Positions 59,365-64,000 of a stretch of DNA of 64,000 nt are shown here, piece by piece (position 1 is the first letter of the stretch; each line of letters begins with the position of its first letter). The DNA is taken from assembly GCA_035633755.1 (NCBI GenBank), contig DASQEH010000053.1:43375-107374 (forward strand). Reading direction: 5' to 3'. This DNA is from DASQEH01 sp035633755. GTDB lineage: Bacteria; Actinomycetota; Actinomycetes; Propionibacteriales; Nocardioidaceae. The notes under the pieces are model-generated. The model made no database searches. It was given only the letters and a program-made list of their open reading frames with translations, and was not told where the DNA came from. The translations under genes and the position numbers were made by a program.

Positions 59365-60795
59365 GTGGGGGACCTCGGGGCGATCTTCAAGGCGTACGAC
59401 GTCCGGGGCCTTGTCCCCGGCCAGCTCGACGAGGCGACCGCCCGAGACATCGGGGCCGCGTTCTGCGCGGAGGTCGTCGGCGCCTCGGGCGAGTCCGCCG
59501 TCGTGGTGGGACACGACATGCGCGCATCGTCGCCCGGCCTCGCCACCGCGTTCGCAGCCGGGTGCCGCGACGGTGGTGCCGACGTGGTGATGATCGGCCT
59601 GGCCTCCACCGACCTGCTGTACTTCGCCTCCGGGAGCCTCGGGCTTCCCGGTGCCATGGTCACCGCATCGCACAACCCGGCCGGCTACAACGGACTCAAG
59701 CTGTGTCGGCCCGGGGCCGCAGCGATCTCGGAGACCACCGGTCTGGGCGCGATCCGCTCCCGGATCGAGACTGGGGATCTCCCCTCACACCGGAGCCCCG
59801 CCGGGCAGCAGGGGGACGGCCTCGGCACGAATACCACACCGGGCGGGGGACTGAAGAACAGCGACCAGCTCGCTGCCTACGCTGCCTACCTGCATGAGCT
59901 GGTGGCTGTCACCGGACACCGGCTGCGTGTGGTCGTCGATGCGGGCAACGGGATGGCCGGCCTCACCGCGCCCGCGGTCCTGGGACCGCTCGACCTCGAC
60001 CTCATCCCGCTCTTCTTCGAGCTCGACGGGACGTTCCCGCACCACGAGGCCAACCCGCTCGACGCCGCCAATCTCGTCGACCTGCAGGCGGCCGTGCGCC
60101 TGCATCAGGCTGACCTCGGGTTGGCCTTCGACGGTGACGCCGACCGGTGCTTCGCGGTGGATGAACGCGGCACGGCGGTATCCCCCTCGGCCCTGGCTGC
60201 GCTGATCGCGGTCCGCACCCTGGCCGGCGAACCGGGGGCGCGCATCATCCACAACGTGATCACCAGCAGAGCCGTGCCTGAGGTGATCCTGCGATCCGGC
60301 GGTGTGCCGGTACGTACTCCCGTCGGTCACTCCCTGATCAAGGCCACCATGGCCGAGACGAACGCGGCCTTCGGCGGCGAGCACTCCGGGCACTACTACT
60401 TCCGCGACTTCTGGTTCGCCGACTCTGGGATGCTGGCCGCCCTGCACCTGCTCGCCGCTCGAGCCGCCACGGACGTGAGCGTGTCGCAGCTGGTGGCGCA
60501 GTACGATCCCTATGCGTCCTCCGGCGAGATCAACGTCACCGTCGTCGACCCCACGGCCGTGCTTCACCAGGTCCTGACCGCGTACGGCCAGCGGAGCGAC
60601 GTGACGCTCGACCGGCTTGACGGCCTCACTGTGTCCAGCGACCGATGGTGGTTCAATGTCCGCTCGTCCAACACCGAACCAGTGATGCGGCTCAACGTGG
60701 AGGCCGACACCGAGGAGACCATGGCCGCCCGTCGCGACGAGGTGCTGGCGTTGATGGCACCCCCCGGCACACCCAAGACAATCGCGAATCGCTGA
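59365..60795 (+). CDS. manB: Phosphomannomutase
   Basis: 476 residues from GTG 59365, where GAGGA lies upstream and the protein begins VGDLGAIFKAYDVRG, the usual ManB start; an in-frame GTG at 59341 overlapping the ATPase stop is the alternative. Catalytic landmarks: phosphoserine loop VTASHNPAGYNGLK, metal loop DGDADRCF, sugar-specificity GEHSGHYYF and phosphate loop RSSNTEPVMRLNVEA. The GEHSGH motif is that of PMM/PGM enzymes. It interconverts mannose-6- and mannose-1-phosphate, feeding ManC. Confidence 0.93.
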   Translation: MGDLGAIFKAYDVRGLVPGQLDEATARDIGAAFCAEVVGASGESAVVVGHDMRASSPGLATAFAAGCRDGGADVVMIGLASTDLLYFASGSLGLPGAMVTASHNPAGYNGLKLCRPGAAAISETTGLGAIRSRIETGDLPSHRSPAGQQGDGLGTNTTPGGGLKNSDQLAAYAAYLHELVAVTGHRLRVVVDAGNGMAGLTAPAVLGPLDLDLIPLFFELDGTFPHHEANPLDAANLVDLQAAVRLHQADLGLAFDGDADRCFAVDERGTAVSPSALAALIAVRTLAGEPGARIIHNVITSRAVPEVILRSGGVPVRTPVGHSLIKATMAETNAAFGGEHSGHYYFRDFWFADSGMLAALHLLAARAATDVSVSQLVAQYDPYASSGEINVTVVDPTAVLHQVLTAYGQRSDVTLDRLDGLTVSSDRWWFNVRSSNTEPVMRLNVEADTEETMAARRDEVLALMAPPGTPKTIANR

Positions 60796-60805
60796 GGAGA
60801 CCCGA

Positions 60806-61069
60806 GTGAGGCTCGATCCTGTACTGCTCGACATCTTGGTGTGCCCGGACTGCAAGGGATCGCTGACCGTCGACCACGACCACGACGAGCTGATCTGCCG
60901 GCAGTGCGGGCTCATCTATCCGGTGCGAGACGACATCCCCATCATGCTCGTCGAGGAGGCGCGTCGTCCGCCGCCGCCTCCGCCTGTCGAGGCGGATCCG
61001 GGCACCTCCACCACCCAGCCGCACAACGGCGGCCACGACACCGCCCCCGCCGATACGGATGAGCGGTGA
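60806..61069 (+). CDS. Trm112-like zinc ribbon protein
   Basis: 87 residues from GTG 60806, with GAGGAGA upstream. The Trm112p fold signature is LLDILVCPDCKGSLTV, then CRQCGLIYPVRDDIPIML, giving four Cys in two CxxC pairs. A Pro- and Thr-rich tail of about 35 residues follows. Relatives in bacteria (YcaR) are small and of unclear role. It lies between manB and the SIS gene, as in mycobacteria. Confidence 0.9.
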   Translation: MRLDPVLLDILVCPDCKGSLTVDHDHDELICRQCGLIYPVRDDIPIMLVEEARRPPPPPPVEADPGTSTTQPHNGGHDTAPADTDER

Positions 61070-62106
61070 ACGACGCCTTCGACGACACGCGGCTCGACAA
61101 CCCCGACGCACTTGCCGCCGCCGACCCGCTGTTGCGCAGGCTGGCTGAGGCGGGGGCACGCGTCCGTGCCGAAGCGGGCGAGGCTGCTGCGGCTGTGGCG
61201 CAGCTCGCCGGTGACACTCCGCCGCGCGCGCTCGTCGCCGCGGGAGCCGATGCCCGGCTCCTGCGGGCGGTGCTGGAACCGTGGTGCCCCGTGCCGTTCG
61301 TGGCCTGGCCCGGCCCCAGCCTTCCCGGATGGGCGGGCACGCTGGACCTGGTGGTCGTGCTGGCGCCAGGCGGCGGGGACGCTCATACCGCTTCCGCCGT
61401 CCGCGAGGCGGTGCGGCGAGGGTGCGCCCTCATCACGGCATGCCCGGCTCACTCCACGTTGGCCGAGCATGCAGCTGCGCGGCACAGCACCGTCATCCCC
61501 ACCCAGACCGACGACACCTTGGCCGTGGCGGTGGTGATGCTCCAGTCGCTGCACAGCCTCGGCATCGCTCCCGCCATCGATCCCGAGCACGTGGCGAAGG
61601 TCCTCGACGACGTCGCGATCGCGTGCTCACCGAACCGCGACATCGCGAGCAACCCGGCCAAGGACCTGGCGCTGGCGCTCGCCGACGCGACCCCGCTCGT
61701 CTGGGGCGGCTCCGTACTTGCTGCGCGGGCGGCCCGCCGCGTTGCCGAAGCGATCCGGAGGACGTCGGGGCGTCCTGCTCTGGCGGCGGACGCCGAGCAC
61801 CTCTATCCCGTGCTGGAGCGCACCCGCGCTCGCGACGTCTTCGCCGACCCCGTCACCGACGGAGAGGCCGGTGCGCGCCGGCCGGGGCTGCTGGTCCTCG
61901 ACGACGGCACCGAGGAGGCGTCGATCCGCGAGCAGCGAGGCTGGTTGGTGTCGACCGCTGAGAGCCGCGACGTGCACGTGCAGACGATCGATGCGACGGA
62001 GGGTCCCGAGGTGGCCCGATACGCTGCGCTGCTGAGTACTGGGTTGTACACGGCGACCTACCTGGGGGTAGGACTGGGCGGTGCAGACGACAGGAACGGC
62101 CTGTAG
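61066..62106 (+). CDS. SIS-domain protein (phosphosugar isomerase-like)
   Basis: 346 residues from GTG 61066, which overlaps the Trm112-like stop. An early segment DLVVVLAPGGGDAHTASAVREA is a sugar isomerase-like loop; the C-terminal half contains a second SIS-like region ending in YTATYLGVGLGGADDRNGL. It matches the uncharacterised SIS protein that lies between manB and manA in mycobacteria. Phosphomannose isomerase activity has been suggested for related archaeal PGI/PMI enzymes, which would fit the neighbouring manB. This is inference. Confidence 0.85.
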   Translation: MNDAFDDTRLDNPDALAAADPLLRRLAEAGARVRAEAGEAAAAVAQLAGDTPPRALVAAGADARLLRAVLEPWCPVPFVAWPGPSLPGWAGTLDLVVVLAPGGGDAHTASAVREAVRRGCALITACPAHSTLAEHAAARHSTVIPTQTDDTLAVAVVMLQSLHSLGIAPAIDPEHVAKVLDDVAIACSPNRDIASNPAKDLALALADATPLVWGGSVLAARAARRVAEAIRRTSGRPALAADAEHLYPVLERTRARDVFADPVTDGEAGARRPGLLVLDDGTEEASIREQRGWLVSTAESRDVHVQTIDATEGPEVARYAALLSTGLYTATYLGVGLGGADDRNGL

Positions 62107-62221
62107 CACCGAACGGCGGGGTACCCGGCGGACGGAGGTGGACGCCGCCACGGAGCTCGGAACCCGTTTCATCCTTCTGCACCCCGACATACGACGTTCC
62201 GAGGTGACCAGAAGCGACCGT

Positions 62222-62227
62222 TAGGCT
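62222..62227 (+). promoter_or_regulatory. Leaderless -10 box of sahH
   Basis: TAGGCT lies 6 nt before ATG 62234. A GGAG occurs 2 nt before the ATG, too close to serve as a ribosome site. The region from 62107 to 62221 shows no gene and no clear riboswitch (no SAH-riboswitch core was recognised). Confidence 0.5.
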
Positions 62228-62233
62228 TGGAGC

Positions 62234-63682
62234 ATGGACTTCAAAGTTGCTGACCTGTCCCTTGCTCCCTTCGGCCGGATGGAGATCGATCTCGCCGAGC
62301 ACGAGATGCCCGGCCTGATGGCCATGCGGGAGCGCTTCGGTCCCTCCCAGCCGCTGGCGGGTGCCCGCATCGCCGGCTCCCTGCACATGACCGTCCAGAC
62401 GGCGGTGCTGATCGAGACGCTCACAGCGCTGGGAGCCGAGGTCCGCTGGGCCAGCTGCAACATCTTCTCGACCCAGGACCACGCGGCGGCCGCCGTGGTC
62501 GTCGGCAAGGACGGCACGGCGGATGACCTGCGCGGAGTCCCGGTCTTCGCCTGGAAGGGTGAGACGCTCGCCGAGTACTGGTGGTGCGCCGAGCAGGTCC
62601 TGACCTGGCCGGCCGAAGCCGGCTCAGACGGGACGCGAGGACCCAACATGATCCTGGACGACGGTGGTGACGCCACCATGCTCGTCCATCTCGGCGTGGA
62701 GTACGAGAAGGAGGGCGCGGTCCCGTCGCCCGACTCCACCAGCAACGCCGAGCTCAAAGAGGTGCTGCGCCTGCTCACCTCGACGCTCGAGACCTCGTCG
62801 ACCAAGTGGACCTCGATCGCCAACGACATCATCGGGGTGACCGAGGAGACAACCACCGGGGTTCACCGGCTGTACGAGCGCCACCGCGACGGTGCTCTGC
62901 TGTTCCCCGCGATCAACGTCAACGACTCGGTCACCAAGTCCAAGTTCGACAACCGGTACGGCTGCCGGCACTCCTTGATCGACGGGATCAACCGTGCGAC
63001 CGACGTCCTCATCGGCGGCAAGGTGGCGGTCGTGTGTGGTTACGGCGACGTCGGCAAGGGATGCGCCGAGGCGCTCCGTGGCCAAGGCGCCCGGGTCGTC
63101 GTCACAGAAGTCGACCCGATCTGCGCCCTGCAGGCCGCCATGGACGGCTACCAGGTGGCGACGCTCGAGGAGGTGCTCGGCACCGCCGACATCATCATCA
63201 CAGCCACGGGGTGCTACCACGTCGTGACCGCGGAGCACATGAGCCGCATGAAGCACCAGGCCATCGTCGGCAACATCGGTCACTTCGACAACGAGATCGA
63301 CATTCAGGGGCTGCAGGACCTCGAGGGGGTGCAGCGCACGACCGTGAAGCCGCAGGTCGACCTGTATGCCTTCCCCGACGGTCACGCGATCATCGTCTTG
63401 AGCGAGGGCCGGCTGCTCAACCTCGGCAACGCCACGGGTCACCCCTCCTTCGTGATGTCCAACTCCTTCACCAACCAGGTGCTGGCCCAGATCGAGCTGT
63501 ACACCAAGCCGCAGGACTACCCGACTGACGTCTACACGCTGCCCAAGCACCTGGACGAGGAAGTCGCCCGCCTCCACCTCAAGGCGCTGGGGGTCACCTT
63601 GACCGAGCTCACCGACGAGCAGGCGAAGTACCTGGGGGTCTCGGTCGACGGTCCCTACAAGTCCGATCTGTACCGCTACTGA
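62234..63682 (+). CDS. sahH: S-adenosyl-L-homocysteine hydrolase
   Basis: 482 residues, the length of the long actinobacterial form with the insert of about 40 residues. Motifs: SLHMTVQTAVLIETL, WASCNIFSTQDHAAA, NVNDSVTKSKFDNRYGCRHSLIDG with the NAD- and substrate-contacting Lys/Asp, NAD-binding GYGDVGKGCAEAL, and C-terminal VDGPYKSDLYRY, whose Lys and Tyr reach the partner subunit. It splits SAH to adenosine and homocysteine, sustaining methylation. Predicted leaderless. Confidence 0.96.
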   Translation: MDFKVADLSLAPFGRMEIDLAEHEMPGLMAMRERFGPSQPLAGARIAGSLHMTVQTAVLIETLTALGAEVRWASCNIFSTQDHAAAAVVVGKDGTADDLRGVPVFAWKGETLAEYWWCAEQVLTWPAEAGSDGTRGPNMILDDGGDATMLVHLGVEYEKEGAVPSPDSTSNAELKEVLRLLTSTLETSSTKWTSIANDIIGVTEETTTGVHRLYERHRDGALLFPAINVNDSVTKSKFDNRYGCRHSLIDGINRATDVLIGGKVAVVCGYGDVGKGCAEALRGQGARVVVTEVDPICALQAAMDGYQVATLEEVLGTADIIITATGCYHVVTAEHMSRMKHQAIVGNIGHFDNEIDIQGLQDLEGVQRTTVKPQVDLYAFPDGHAIIVLSEGRLLNLGNATGHPSFVMSNSFTNQVLAQIELYTKPQDYPTDVYTLPKHLDEEVARLHLKALGVTLTELTDEQAKYLGVSVDGPYKSDLYRY

Positions 63683-63722
63683 CACCCGGCACATGCTCCC
63701 TAGCTGTACTCGGCTGACACGT
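63683..63722. other. Start of the gene-poor right edge
   Basis: Forty bases between the sahH stop and the transposase remnant. No hairpin terminator with a T-run is seen, and no inverted repeat end of an IS could be identified. Confidence 0.4.
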
Positions 63723-64000
63723 TCATGGCAGTCGGCTGATCCGGGGAAGGCCTCCGATGGCTGAGTGGCGTCGTCGAGTGGTGTAGAACTCGAGCCAGGG
63801 GGCAAGAGCATTGCTGCGCTCGGCGTTGGTGAGGAAGACCTGCCGGTGTGCCCACTCGACCTGCAGCGTGCGGTTGTAACGCTCGATGCTCCTATGTTCG
63901 TCAAGCGGCTTCGGCGAGTTCTTGTGGCGCTGTTTCGGGCCGGGCGAGGCCTCGGAGCGGTGACCGCCGAGCCCGCCGTCCTCAGCCGGACGCGGGCTCG
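63723..64000 (-). pseudogene. IS481-family transposase remnant (C-terminal end)
   Basis: On the minus strand, a frame open from the window end to a TGA at 63723-63725 encodes IERYNRTLQVEWAHRQVF, WLEFYTTRRRHSAIGGLP and ISRLP. This is the end of the integrase (DDE) core of IS481-type transposases, normally ERxNRTLxxEWAY...HTALGG. The Glu in ERYNRTL-EWA belongs to the last part of the DDE triad region. Upstream of about 63895 the sequence no longer resembles the family (the expected TNGKVE before RYNRTL is replaced), so the remnant is truncated or recombined. The rest of the window end (63905-64000) holds no recognisable gene. Confidence 0.75.

Noticed and set aside
63895..64000. Plus-strand open frame beginning MFVKRLRR at the right edge
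   Set aside because: It is Arg-rich, matches no family I know, has no ribosome site and overlaps the transposase remnant on the other strand.

Overview
The window is high-GC, gene-dense DNA from an actinobacterium. Evidence for this is WhiB-type regulator, F420 biosynthesis genes, the accD5/accE/accA3 acyl-CoA carboxylase set, galactofuranose (glf) and Wzm/Wzt-like genes, DUF3499, frequent GTG starts and many leaderless genes. No mycolate genes are seen. From memory, the order of sahH, SIS protein, manB, DUF3499, zincin-like protein, whiB2, fbiA, fbiB, manC, purK/purE, gtrA, PH protein, birA, accD5, accE, maf, accA3, lpdA, punA, cdd, deoA and add follows the Mycobacterium tuberculosis Rv3248c-Rv3315c region. 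Nocardioidaceae (Nocardioides/Aeromicrobium-like) is my best guess; the family was not tested.

Layout. 1-20 kb is a nucleoside uptake and salvage region: a partial M20 amidohydrolase, a BMP-family nucleoside ABC importer (lipoprotein, double ATPase, two permeases), cdd, deoA, add, deoC, an aldehyde dehydrogenase with a catalytically dead partner, a phosphopentomutase-like phosphomutase, and punA. Together these would import nucleosides, release bases, and channel deoxyribose-5-phosphate to acetaldehyde and acetate. 20-24 kb holds the quinone reductase LpdA and two cell-wall enzymes (amidase, SpoIID/LytB-like). 24-36 kb is the biotin carboxylase block: pyc, accA3, accE, accD5 and birA, with an acyl-CoA dehydrogenase, maf and a DUF885 protein. 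36-41 kb has a PH membrane protein, an adenylate cyclase, gtrA, purK/purE and a sulfotransferase-like gene. 41-52 kb is a cell-envelope glycan cluster: two LCP ligases, two GT2 glycosyltransferases, glf, an ABC-2 exporter, manC, a VTT membrane protein and a CDP-alcohol phosphatidyltransferase. 52-64 kb carries DUF3105, fbiB and fbiA (F420), whiB2, DUF3499, an amino-acid ABC importer, manB, Trm112-like, an SIS protein, sahH and the remnant of an IS481-type transposase at the right edge.

The most striking observation is regulatory. Three divergent gene pairs (GGCT-like/lpdA, accD5/birA, TIGR03089/manC) have identical geometry. Their start codons are exactly 24 bp apart, and between them lies one 10-mer of the form AGNNTANNGT that reads as a TANNNT -10 box on both strands, sharing the central TA. 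Both genes of each pair would be leaderless. At least twelve other genes in the window have a single TANNNT box 6-7 nt before the start codon, without the mirror-image box. Other points of interest are an ABC permease with no ATG/GTG/TTG start, a split ALDH16-like pair, a small protein with repeated GVFDQG motifs, a shared inverted repeat upstream of the amidase and whiB2, and a leader with competing hairpins before glf.

No rRNA, tRNA or CRISPR array was recognised. The only gene-poor stretch over 300 bases is 63683-64000.
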